Part shown: piece by piece, positions 1-6,173 of the stretch
Position numbering within the stretch: the stretch's first letter is position 1
Layout of the letters: each line of letters opens with the position of its first letter
Assembly: GCA_902803125.1 (NCBI GenBank)
Contig: CADCOZ010000138.1
Location: forward strand, 1 to 6,322
Direction of reading: 5' to 3'
Length of the DNA stretch: 6,322 nucleotides
DNA from: an uncultured Ruminococcus sp.
GTDB lineage: Bacteria; Bacillota; Clostridia; Oscillospirales; Acutalibacteraceae
Made by a program: the position numbers and the translations under genes
Notes under the pieces: model-generated
The model's database searches: none
Seen by the model: only the letters and a program-made list of their open reading frames with translations
What the model was told of the DNA's origin: nothing

Positions 1-180
1 CAGCAGTGTCACAGCAAAGAAAACAATCCACTGCACCCAGACGGGAACATTAACAAAGCTGAGAATCAAAGACACCAAGCCGCCCGCCGCCGCCCAGATG
101 GAAACCAGCTGAATGGGCGAAACAGCTTCGAATATCACAGACACCACAATGACCGCAATCCATATCCATAACATTGACAT
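1..180 (-). CDS. NfeD-like short membrane protein, N-terminal 60 residues (partial)
   Basis: The gene begins with ATG at 180-178 and runs off the left edge after exactly 60 codons, so its C-terminus is not seen. The visible part is very hydrophobic: a first membrane helix at about residues 3-17, a glutamate and VSP/QLVSIW-type turn (about 18-29), then glycine-rich and hydrophobic segments (about 30-60). The pattern of a helix ending in E, then a 'xSIWxAxGGLxSLI' stretch, then W-Q-hydrophobic is what I know from short NfeD proteins (NfeD/YbbK type), which usually end in a soluble OB-fold domain and are often paired with an SPFH/stomatin-like protein. The family's role is membrane quality control or organisation, poorly defined. 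It has an excellent ribosome-binding site and starts 39 bases after the stop of the YgiQ gene with no hairpin between, so it is probably co-transcribed. The family call rests on only 60 residues. Confidence 0.75.
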   Translation of the reverse strand, partial: MSMLWIWIAVIVVSVIFEAVSPIQLVSIWAAAGGLVSLILSFVNVPVWVQWIVFFAVTLL

Positions 181-185
181 CACTT

Positions 186-195
186 TCACCTCCTT
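186..195 (-). promoter_or_regulatory. Ribosome-binding site of the NfeD-like gene
   Basis: The minus strand reads AAGGAGGTGA, a perfect complement of the 16S rRNA 3' end. Eight bases separate the AAGGAGG core from the ATG at 180-178. This fixes the start of the partial gene and shows that it is translated independently of the upstream gene. Confidence 0.85.
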
Positions 196-219
196 CATCA
201 TCAGGTAAGAATCAAATCT

Positions 220-2163
220 TCAATGTTTTTTATGCTTTTTCGGCTTTTTGGACGGCCGAGTGCCTTCTTGGGCGGCCGCCCGCTGAATACTGTCGTATTT
301 TTCAAAAGAAATGCCGTATTTCTTTTCGGCTTCTGTCAGCGGTCTTTGCGGTTTGTCGGCGGCGGGTCTGTTCTTCGGACGAATCAGACACTTTTTATCA
401 AAACCGATTAAATCCGTGCGGTGAGCCGTCACCAGAGCCTCATACACCAAGTCATAGTTTTTCGGATTCCGGTACTGTATCAAAGCCCTTTGCATGGCTT
501 TTTCGTGCGGATTGTGTGCCACATAGACCGGTTCCATTGTGCGGGGATCCACACCGGTATAGTACATACAGGTCGAAATCGTGGACGGTGTCGGGTAGAA
601 ATCCTGCACCTGTTCGGGACTGCACCCGATATCCCGCAGATATTCTGCCAAAGCGATGGCTTCTTTCAAGGTGGAACCCGGATGGGACGACATCAGATAC
701 GGCACCAGATATTGCTCTTTGCCGAGCGAACGGTTAATTCGCTCATACTTTTTGCAGAACGCCTGATAAACGCTGTTCGGCGGTTTGCCCAGCTTGGACA
801 GCACCGCATCAGCCACGTGTTCCGGAGCCACTTTCAGCTGTCCGCTGACATGGTACCGGCACATCTCCCGCAGAAAGGTATCATCGGGGTCAGCCATGAT
901 ATAATCAAAGCGGATACCCGAACGGATAAAGACCTTCTTCACACCGGGCAGGGCTCTGAGCTTCCGCAGTAACGCAAGATAATCGGTATGGTCAACTTTC
1001 AGGTTGGCACAAGGCCGCGGAAACAGGCACTGCTTATTGGGACAGGCACCGGCTTTCAGCTGTTTGTCACAGGCCGGCCGCCGAAAATTCGCCGTGGGAC
1101 CGCCGACATCGTGAATATATCCCTTGAAATCGGGGTCCTGAATCATGGCTTTGGCTTCTGCCAGAATAGATTCATGACTGCGGGTTTGGATAATGCGTCC
1201 CTGATGGAACGTCAAGGCACAGAAACTGCACCCGCCAAAACAGCCCCGATTGCTGATCAGGCTGAATTTCACTTCCTTGATGGCATCAATCCCGCCGTAG
1301 GGTTCATAACAGGGGTGATACGTCCGCTGATACGGCAGGGCATAAACCTTATCCATTTCTTCCTGCGTCAGGGGCTTGGCCATCGGGTTCTGAATGACAT
1401 AGACATCATCATACGGTTCACATAAAACCTTGCCCGAAAACGGGTCGGTGTTGGTATATTGGATATAGAAACTGCGGGCATATTGCAGTTTGTCTGCTTT
1501 GAGTTCCCGATAGGACGGCAGCACCCGATAATCCCCTGTCAGACTGTCAAGGCTTTTGGCTTTATAGACAGTTCCGGCAATAAAGGTAATATCCTTTACA
1601 GGAATGCCGCTGTTCAAAGCGTCCGCAATTGCCACAATGGAGCGTTCGCCCATGCCAAAAGACAGGATATCTGCCTGAGAATCAAGCAGACCCGAACGCT
1701 TGAGTTCATCGTCCCAATAATCATAGTGCGCCATACGCCGCAGACTGGCTTCAATGCCGCCGATAATCACCGGCTTGTGCGGATAACGGCGGCGAATCAG
1801 ATTGCCGTAAACCACCGTGGCATGGTCGGGACGTTTGCCCATGACACCGCCGGGGGTATAGAAATCTTTACTGCGGCGTTTTTTGGACACGCTGTAATGG
1901 TTGACCATCGAATCCATATTGCCGGCACACACCAGAAAGCCTAAGCGAGGTTCACCGAATACATTGATGCTGTCAGGGTCTTTCCAGTTGGGCTGAGGAA
2001 TCATGCCGACACGGTAGCCGGCCTCCTCCAGCACACGGCTGATAATCGCCGGTCCGAAAGAAGGATGATCCACATAGGCATCGCCGATAACAAAGGCAAA
2101 GTCCACCGTGTCCCAGCCTCTTTTTTGCATATCCTCCCGTGAAATGGGCAAAAAATCATTCAT
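220..2163 (-). CDS. ygiQ: YgiQ family radical SAM protein (UPF0313)
   Basis: This is a complete 647-residue protein, close to full length for the family. Residues 1-290 match the YgiQ N-terminal region (FLPISRED near the start, GDAYVDHPSFG at 27-37, a VIIGGIEASLRR stretch at 132-143). The radical SAM cluster motif CxxxCxxC is C308, C312, C315, which would bind a 4Fe-4S cluster and S-adenosylmethionine. More cysteines follow at C365, C374, C379 and C385 in a block I recall as conserved in the family. GQLKVAPEHV (441-450) and HPGSTLKEAI (494-503) are further family hallmarks. The last 12 residues are lysine-rich (KKPKKHKKH end), possibly RNA-binding or simply a variable tail. The reaction is unknown for the whole family. 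The ATG at 2163 overlaps the stop of the upstream ArsC-like gene by 8 bases, so translation is probably coupled. The family call is very secure; the function is not. Confidence 0.95.
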   Translation of the reverse strand: MNDFLPISREDMQKRGWDTVDFAFVIGDAYVDHPSFGPAIISRVLEEAGYRVGMIPQPNWKDPDSINVFGEPRLGFLVCAGNMDSMVNHYSVSKKRRSKDFYTPGGVMGKRPDHATVVYGNLIRRRYPHKPVIIGGIEASLRRMAHYDYWDDELKRSGLLDSQADILSFGMGERSIVAIADALNSGIPVKDITFIAGTVYKAKSLDSLTGDYRVLPSYRELKADKLQYARSFYIQYTNTDPFSGKVLCEPYDDVYVIQNPMAKPLTQEEMDKVYALPYQRTYHPCYEPYGGIDAIKEVKFSLISNRGCFGGCSFCALTFHQGRIIQTRSHESILAEAKAMIQDPDFKGYIHDVGGPTANFRRPACDKQLKAGACPNKQCLFPRPCANLKVDHTDYLALLRKLRALPGVKKVFIRSGIRFDYIMADPDDTFLREMCRYHVSGQLKVAPEHVADAVLSKLGKPPNSVYQAFCKKYERINRSLGKEQYLVPYLMSSHPGSTLKEAIALAEYLRDIGCSPEQVQDFYPTPSTISTCMYYTGVDPRTMEPVYVAHNPHEKAMQRALIQYRNPKNYDLVYEALVTAHRTDLIGFDKKCLIRPKNRPAADKPQRPLTEAEKKYGISFEKYDSIQRAAAQEGTRPSKKPKKHKKH

Positions 2164-2539
2164 CGGTCTGCTGTTCCTCCGTGTCGGCGGTCAATAATGC
2201 CGCTTCCCATGCAGGTTGTTGGAAGCCCACCAACACAACCGTGTCCGTAATCAGCAAAGGACGCTTGACCAGCATACCGTTTTCTGACAAAAGCTGAAGC
2301 TGTTCTTCCTCCGACATGGACGGGAGCCGTTCTTTTAGTCCAAGTTCTTTATACAGGCGGCCACTGGTATTGAAAAACCGTTTCAGCGGCCAACCGCTTC
2401 TTTCGTACCATGCCTTGAGTTCCTCGTAGGTAGGATTGTTTTCTTTGATGGGTCGGTCGGTATAGCTGAAAGCATGGTTATCCAGCCATTTTTTTGCTCT
2501 CTGACAGGTAGTGCATTTATCGTATTGTATGAACAACAT
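2156..2539 (-). CDS. ArsC/Spx-family thioredoxin-fold protein (arsenate reductase-like)
   Basis: This is a 127-residue protein of the ArsC/Spx/YffB family. The N-terminus is a beta strand (MLFIQY) followed by C9-T-T-C12, the CxxC redox motif seen in Spx-like and Gram-positive ArsC-like members. The second hallmark, NGMLVKRPLL at 87-96 with R93-P94, is present. The length is typical. The family includes true glutaredoxin-dependent arsenate reductases, the transcription regulator Spx, and many members of unknown role. No arsenite pump or ArsR gene is visible, so arsenate detoxification is not supported; a thiol-redox role is more likely. I chose the ATG at 2539 rather than an in-frame GTG at 2548 because GAGGTGA sits 8 bases before this ATG, the same spacing as for the NfeD-like gene, whereas the GTG lies within that site. 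It is the first gene of the probable arsC-like/ygiQ/nfeD-like operon. The C-terminal acidic tail (EEQQTDE) is unremarkable. Confidence 0.88.
   Translation of the reverse strand: MLFIQYDKCTTCQRAKKWLDNHAFSYTDRPIKENNPTYEELKAWYERSGWPLKRFFNTSGRLYKELGLKERLPSMSEEEQLQLLSENGMLVKRPLLITDTVVLVGFQQPAWEAALLTADTEEQQTDE
2174..2180 (-). promoter_or_regulatory. Ribosome-binding site of the YgiQ gene
   Basis: GGAGGAA on the minus strand lies inside the end of the upstream ArsC-like gene. There are 12 bases between GGAGG and the ATG at 2163-2161, slightly long. With the 8-base gene overlap this suggests that terminating ribosomes help start ygiQ translation. Confidence 0.6.
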
Positions 2540-2544
2540 GGGAC

Positions 2545-2551
2545 TCACCTC
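2545..2551 (-). promoter_or_regulatory. Ribosome-binding site deciding the ArsC-like start
   Basis: GAGGTGA on the minus strand matches seven bases of the consensus AAGGAGGTGA. It lies 8 bases (GAGG to ATG) before the ATG at 2539-2537. The upstream GTG at 2548-2546 overlaps this site and cannot use it, which is why the shorter protein is annotated. Confidence 0.75.
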
Positions 2552-2582
2552 TTTTCGCTTGCCTCGTCGGAACGATTTATCT

Positions 2583-2633
2583 CAAAATTGCCCCGATACG
2601 ATAAATGTATTATATCATATCGGGGTCATTTTG
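2583..2633. repeat. Long imperfect inverted repeat spanning the promoter (operator or terminator)
   Basis: The inner arms are 13 bases each: 2591-2603 (CCCCGATACGATA) and 2613-2625 (TATCATATCGGGG), complementary except for one position, with a 9-base centre. After a 2-base mismatch on each side, outer arms of 6 bases (CAAAAT at 2583-2588 and ATTTTG at 2628-2633) pair again. The symmetric centre overlaps the extended -10, so as DNA this could be an operator. As RNA it could form a hairpin ending transcription from the transporter genes whose last stop is at 2666, because the outer arms supply an A-tract and a short T-tract. The T-run after the stem is only four bases and interrupted (CAATTTTG), so it would be a weak intrinsic terminator. 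Confidence 0.75.
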
Positions 2634-2637
2634 AAAA
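2609..2637 (-). promoter_or_regulatory. Sigma-70/SigA-type promoter with extended -10 for the ArsC-like/YgiQ/NfeD operon
   Basis: On the minus strand the -10 is a perfect TATAAT at 2614-2609, preceded by TGA (2617-2615), giving the extended -10 form TGnTATAAT. Exactly 17 bases upstream is TTTTCA at 2637-2632, a 4-of-6 match to TTGACA. Transcription would begin near 2602, leaving a leader of about 63 bases before the ArsC-like ATG. Upstream of the -35 is a run of A-tracts (2644-2667) that could act as an UP element. The -10 lies in the middle of a long inverted repeat (2583-2633), so the promoter may be controlled by a protein binding that dyad. Promoter elements read by eye; not verified. Confidence 0.7.
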
Positions 2638-2643
2638 TATATA

Positions 2644-2667
2644 TTTTTTGACTTTTTTACATTTTTT
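2644..2667 (-). promoter_or_regulatory. Three phased A6 tracts upstream of the promoter (possible UP element or curved DNA)
   Basis: On the minus strand, runs of exactly six A lie at 2667-2662, 2658-2653 and 2649-2644, repeating every 9 bp. They fall at about -60, -51 and -42 relative to the predicted start, where an UP element contacts the RNA polymerase alpha subunit, and near-helical phasing favours DNA bending. The first tract overlaps the stop codon of the transporter fusion gene. Confidence 0.5.
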
Positions 2668-5308
2668 ATCGCAGAAGTCCATACTTTTTGCGAACTCGGA
2701 CAATTTTAGTCAGCATAGGTTCTGCGCCATAGTATAGAAATAAAGCGGTTGCGGCGGCTTGGATGATATCGCTCGGCAAGCCCGCCGCATAAACGGTCAG
2801 CAAAGCCGATACCGTCAGCGGTGTGCGGGACAGCAACAGCGTGACCGGATTCATGATACCGCCGTACAGAACGATGGCCGCCAAAAAGCCATACACCGCC
2901 ACAGAAGCCCGTGACGGCTCCCAAAAGCCCCGATGGAACAGCCGTCCTGCGATATACCCGACCAGTCCCATCGCCATCATCTGCCACGGTGTCCATAACC
3001 CCTGACCGAAAAAGAAGTTCGATACCAGCATAGATACCGCCCCAATCAGAAAGCCGCTTTCCCCGTCAAGAGCCACGCCCGCCATAATGACCAATGCCAT
3101 CACGGGTTTACACGCCGGCAGCATATAGAATAAACTTCTGCCGCCCACACAAACCGCACATAAAACGGCTATCAGCACGAACTCCCGTGTGGAAATGTTC
3201 CGCTTCTCAAACAGCCAGAAAAACGGAACGGTACTTTCCAGCATGACGATCAGCGACAGAAACAGATACTTGGTATCGTCCAACAGCCACCAGCCCAAAA
3301 TAATGGTCAGCGGCACCACCGCAAAAACGGTAATGCCCGCTATTACGCCCGAAAGATGTTTGGGCGGACTGTGAACAACCGGCAAAGCCCTTCTGCCTTT
3401 ACACGATAACAGTAACCATAATATTGCCGAAACCGTCAAGACAGCATAACTGACCACCGGAACCTCCGACAAAAGCGGCAGAGTAATGGTGCCGGCACTG
3501 CACAGCAGTGACAGCAGAAACACTATCAGCAAACAGAAGCGGCCGCACCAATACACGATACGCTTTCGGGTATGCTTTCGGGTCGTCTGATGCTTCCCTG
3601 ACGGCACAGACGGCGGCTGATGGAAGGGCGGCGGGTTGTGAAACGTATCATCTGTAAAAGACGGTTCCTCATTATCTATATGCAGGACAGACAGCACATC
3701 TTTTACGGTGATAGTATTCGGCAAAAGATCCTTTGTCATGCGGCGAATCGCCGTTGTATATAAATGGTTGGCGGCAAAAAAAGCCTTTGGTTCGCCTTCG
3801 CTGACAATCTGTCCGTTGAACAGCATGGCACAGCGGTCGGCATAGGCCGCACAAAAAGCCATATCATGGCTCACGGCCACAACGGTTATACCGTTGGCGG
3901 TCAATTGACGCAGCATCTGTGCCAATCGGTACTGATAGGCACAATCTAACCCTTTGGTCGGTTCGTCCAACAGTAAAAGCCGAGGGCGGCTCAGCAGAAT
4001 TTTGGCTAAAGCGGCTTTTTGCTGTTCACCGCCGGAAAGGTCATACGGGTGCTGTTCCAGCAAACCGGACAGCCCGCACAAATCCACGGTTTCCCGCAGG
4101 CGTTCCTCCTGTTCCTGCGGCGATAATCCGCTGTCTTTAAGCATTTCGGTCAAGTCCTCCCGCACCGTTGACCGTACAAACAGCGTCTGCGGATTCTGCG
4201 GCAGGAACGCTGTTTCACCGGGTGACAGCTTCGTGCGGATACGTCCCCGATAAGATTTTTGTACACCGGCTATCAGTGACAGCAGGGTCGTTTTGCCCGC
4301 ACCGTTGCCGCCGATGATGGTCAAAAACTCCCCTTGAAAAAGCGTGAGCGAACAGCTTTTCAGGATATCGGGTGTCCCTTTTTCATAGCGGAACCACAGT
4401 TCCTTTCCTTCCCAACAAGGCGTTGCACGAACCGCCTTTTGGGGTGCTTCTTTCCGCTCCTGCGGCGGATGCTCCTGTAAATAGGCCGTCAAAAAACGGC
4501 GGCCTTGTGCGGCTGAAAGCGGCACTTCCTGTTCTGCCGTATGCGGCATCAGTTCAAACAGCCTTGTCGGCGATGGCAGCGACAAAAAAGCCGCATGACG
4601 CTGTTGAAAAAGGAATCCGCTTGTCTGCTGAGGGGCGGTATCGGACAGTAATCGACCTTCCGACAACACTATCAGGCGGTCACTAAACGCACAGACTTCT
4701 TCTAAATGGTGTTCGCTCATCAGAATCGTCACGCCGAGTTCCGTATTGATTTTTCTCAGCCAGCCTAACAATTCATGGGCGGCAATCGGGTCCAGCTGTG
4801 CGGTAGGTTCGTCCAGTAACAAAACAGACGGCTGCATCACCATGACCGAAGCGATTTGCAGCAGCTGCTTTTGACCGCCGGAAAGCGTATCCACTGACCG
4901 TTCGAATAAATCTTCCATGCCAAAAAACGAAGCGGTTTCCGCCACCCGCTGACGAATCGTGTTCTTTGACCACCCCAAACTTTCCGCACCGAACGCTAAT
5001 TCATGCCAAACTTTATCCGTCACACAGGCGTTGTCCGGGGACTGCTGTACAAAGCCGATTTTTTCCGCCTGTAGGCTCTGCGGCACTTCAGCAAGCGGCT
5101 GACCCTCAAAAAGGATCGTTCCGCTTTGTTGGCCGAAGGGTGTTAAACACGTTTTGAACTGCCGCAGAAGGGTGCTTTTGCCGCATCCCGATAAGCCGCA
5201 AATCGTGATAAACTCTCCCTGCCGAATCTGAAAGGATAGGTCACTTAACGCCGAACGAGCCGCTTCCGGATAGCAAAAGCTCAAATGCGTGACCGCAAAG
5301 CTCTCCAT
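2666..5308 (-). CDS. ECF transporter fusion: two ABC ATPase domains plus S component (CbrU-CbrT-like)
   Basis: This is an 880-residue protein. ATPase domain 1 (about 1-225) has Walker A GLSGCGKST (38-46), Q-loop Q88/Q89, signature LSGGQ (142-146), Walker B with D166-E167 and switch H200. ATPase domain 2 (about 296-505) has Walker A GGNGAGKT (333-340), Q371, signature LSGGE (424-428), D448-E449 and H481. Both look catalytically intact. A hydrophilic linker (about 540-583; many Pro, His, Lys, Arg) leads to a membrane domain (585-880) with about nine or ten hydrophobic segments. Its second part carries GRSLFYMLPACKP (723-735) and SNFFFGQGLWTPWQM (763-777), and it ends RVRKKYGL, all patterns I recall from ECF S components of the CbrT (cobalamin) group. 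The duplicated ATPase matches CbrU. The ATG at 5308 follows AAAGGAGG by 7 bases; the frame is open to a codon at 5377 but that start has no such site. The start lies 28 bases inside the EcfT gene, so translation is coupled. Cobalamin as substrate is inferred. Confidence 0.88.
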   Translation of the reverse strand: MESFAVTHLSFCYPEAARSALSDLSFQIRQGEFITICGLSGCGKSTLLRQFKTCLTPFGQQSGTILFEGQPLAEVPQSLQAEKIGFVQQSPDNACVTDKVWHELAFGAESLGWSKNTIRQRVAETASFFGMEDLFERSVDTLSGGQKQLLQIASVMVMQPSVLLLDEPTAQLDPIAAHELLGWLRKINTELGVTILMSEHHLEEVCAFSDRLIVLSEGRLLSDTAPQQTSGFLFQQRHAAFLSLPSPTRLFELMPHTAEQEVPLSAAQGRRFLTAYLQEHPPQERKEAPQKAVRATPCWEGKELWFRYEKGTPDILKSCSLTLFQGEFLTIIGGNGAGKTTLLSLIAGVQKSYRGRIRTKLSPGETAFLPQNPQTLFVRSTVREDLTEMLKDSGLSPQEQEERLRETVDLCGLSGLLEQHPYDLSGGEQQKAALAKILLSRPRLLLLDEPTKGLDCAYQYRLAQMLRQLTANGITVVAVSHDMAFCAAYADRCAMLFNGQIVSEGEPKAFFAANHLYTTAIRRMTKDLLPNTITVKDVLSVLHIDNEEPSFTDDTFHNPPPFHQPPSVPSGKHQTTRKHTRKRIVYWCGRFCLLIVFLLSLLCSAGTITLPLLSEVPVVSYAVLTVSAILWLLLSCKGRRALPVVHSPPKHLSGVIAGITVFAVVPLTIILGWWLLDDTKYLFLSLIVMLESTVPFFWLFEKRNISTREFVLIAVLCAVCVGGRSLFYMLPACKPVMALVIMAGVALDGESGFLIGAVSMLVSNFFFGQGLWTPWQMMAMGLVGYIAGRLFHRGFWEPSRASVAVYGFLAAIVLYGGIMNPVTLLLSRTPLTVSALLTVYAAGLPSDIIQAAATALFLYYGAEPMLTKIVRVRKKYGLLR

Positions 5309-6159
5309 GTGATGACCTCCTTTCCCAACAGGAACAGCGGCAGTCCGTACAGCAGAAAAAACGGTGTATAGTACCATACATCAGACAGCTGAAACGTCAG
5401 CGGTGTCATCGCCGGAAAATAGTAAAAGTCCAGCTGTTCCGTCAAAAAAGCAACGGCTATACAGCCGCCGCAAAGCCATATATAGGTCAGCAAAACCGCA
5501 TCTCGTATTTCAAACCGATACAGCGAAAAAGATGTCCGGGGGAAAAGACCATAGCCGCGGCTTTTCATCGTATCAGACAGCTGAACGGCGTTTTCTAAGG
5601 ACAGCCCGATCACACTGGACAAAATAACGATAAAATGCCGTCCCCGCTGACGGAAAGAACCTTGGTTCATATCCTTTCCCAAACCGTGCTGAGCCGTGCG
5701 AACCTGATGCCAGTATCCCGCCAGCTGTGGCAGAAAGCGAATGACCATAGACAGCAGTAAACTGAGTTTCGGAGAAATTTTCCCAAAAAGATACAAAATC
5801 CCGTCCGACCGAAACGTATACCGCAGGCACACGCACCACAGCAGGACACTTGAAAACAAACACCCTGCCACACCGCCGTAAATAACGGATTCCAGTGTCA
5901 GCGGATTGCCGTCCGGCCAATAGCCGAGAATGGTCACGCCGGCATGATTCCACAGCGGATTCAGCACAGCCACCAACAAAGCTGACGGCACAATCCCGAC
6001 ACAAACCCATTTCAATGCTTTTTTCCTGCCGCACCACAACGCCGTCAGTAATGAAAGCACCAGCGACATTCCCAACACAACCGGATGTTGTACCGTCATC
6101 GCCCAAAACAGCACCCACCCAAAATAACAAAACTGCACAATCGGATGACAGTCTGCCAC
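5281..6159 (-). CDS. ECF transporter T component, energy-coupling membrane protein (CbrV/EcfT-like)
   Basis: This is a 292-residue membrane protein with about seven or eight hydrophobic stretches (about 9-25, 27-43, 49-67, 88-111, 131-149, 174-190, 221-242, 262-279). EcfT proteins couple two ATPases to the substrate-binding S protein through two cytoplasmic coupling helices. The first corresponds to RFLPQLAGYWHQVRTAQHG (141-159) and the second to SDTMKSRGYG (195-204), whose SRGYG ending is the clearest EcfT hallmark here. I chose GTG at 6159 because AAGGAGG stands 7 bases before it. The frame stays open to another GTG at 6252, but those 31 codons would be encoded by the hairpin repeat and give a Gly/Pro/Glu-rich peptide unlike an EcfT N-terminus. 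The next gene, the ATPase/S fusion, starts inside this one, so the two form one transporter operon. Family secure, assignment to the cobalamin-type CbrV from context. Confidence 0.88.
   Translation of the reverse strand: MADCHPIVQFCYFGWVLFWAMTVQHPVVLGMSLVLSLLTALWCGRKKALKWVCVGIVPSALLVAVLNPLWNHAGVTILGYWPDGNPLTLESVIYGGVAGCLFSSVLLWCVCLRYTFRSDGILYLFGKISPKLSLLLSMVIRFLPQLAGYWHQVRTAQHGLGKDMNQGSFRQRGRHFIVILSSVIGLSLENAVQLSDTMKSRGYGLFPRTSFSLYRFEIRDAVLLTYIWLCGGCIAVAFLTEQLDFYYFPAMTPLTFQLSDVWYYTPFFLLYGLPLFLLGKEVITWRALRSRI
5316..5323 (-). promoter_or_regulatory. Ribosome-binding site deciding the ATPase/S-component start
   Basis: AAAGGAGG on the minus strand, 7 bases before the ATG at 5308-5306, is the same spacing as for the EcfT gene. 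It lies within the EcfT coding sequence. It shows that the 23 codons between 5377 and 5308 are not part of this protein. Confidence 0.85.
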
Positions 6160-6166
6160 CTCTCCA

Positions 6167-6173
6167 CCTCCTT
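6167..6173 (-). promoter_or_regulatory. Ribosome-binding site deciding the EcfT GTG start
   Basis: AAGGAGG on the minus strand is followed by 7 bases and then GTG at 6159-6157. It begins only three bases after the last hairpin of the repeat (edge at 6177), so folding of the repeat in mRNA could affect access to it. Confidence 0.8.

Noticed and set aside
421..972. Long plus-strand open frames opposite ygiQ (also around 174-737, 988-1425, 1459-1944)
   Set aside because: They are antisense to a full-length conserved protein, lack ribosome-binding sites, and their translations show no recognisable domain. They are codon-bias shadows.
2156..2539. Arsenic resistance operon
   Set aside because: The ArsC-like protein has the CxxC form common in Spx-like proteins of unknown role, and no arsenite exporter or ArsR regulator is near it.
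2540..2548. GTG start for the ArsC-like gene
   Set aside because: The GTG overlaps the GAGGTGA ribosome-binding site; the ATG nine bases later has the correct spacing and gives the usual family N-terminus.
5309..5377. Longer start for the ATPase/S fusion protein, adding 23 residues
   Set aside because: The added residues lie wholly within the EcfT coding sequence and precede a textbook AAAGGAGG-7-ATG start at 5308. The shorter start also gives a normal ABC N-terminus (beta strand, then FCYP aromatic loop).
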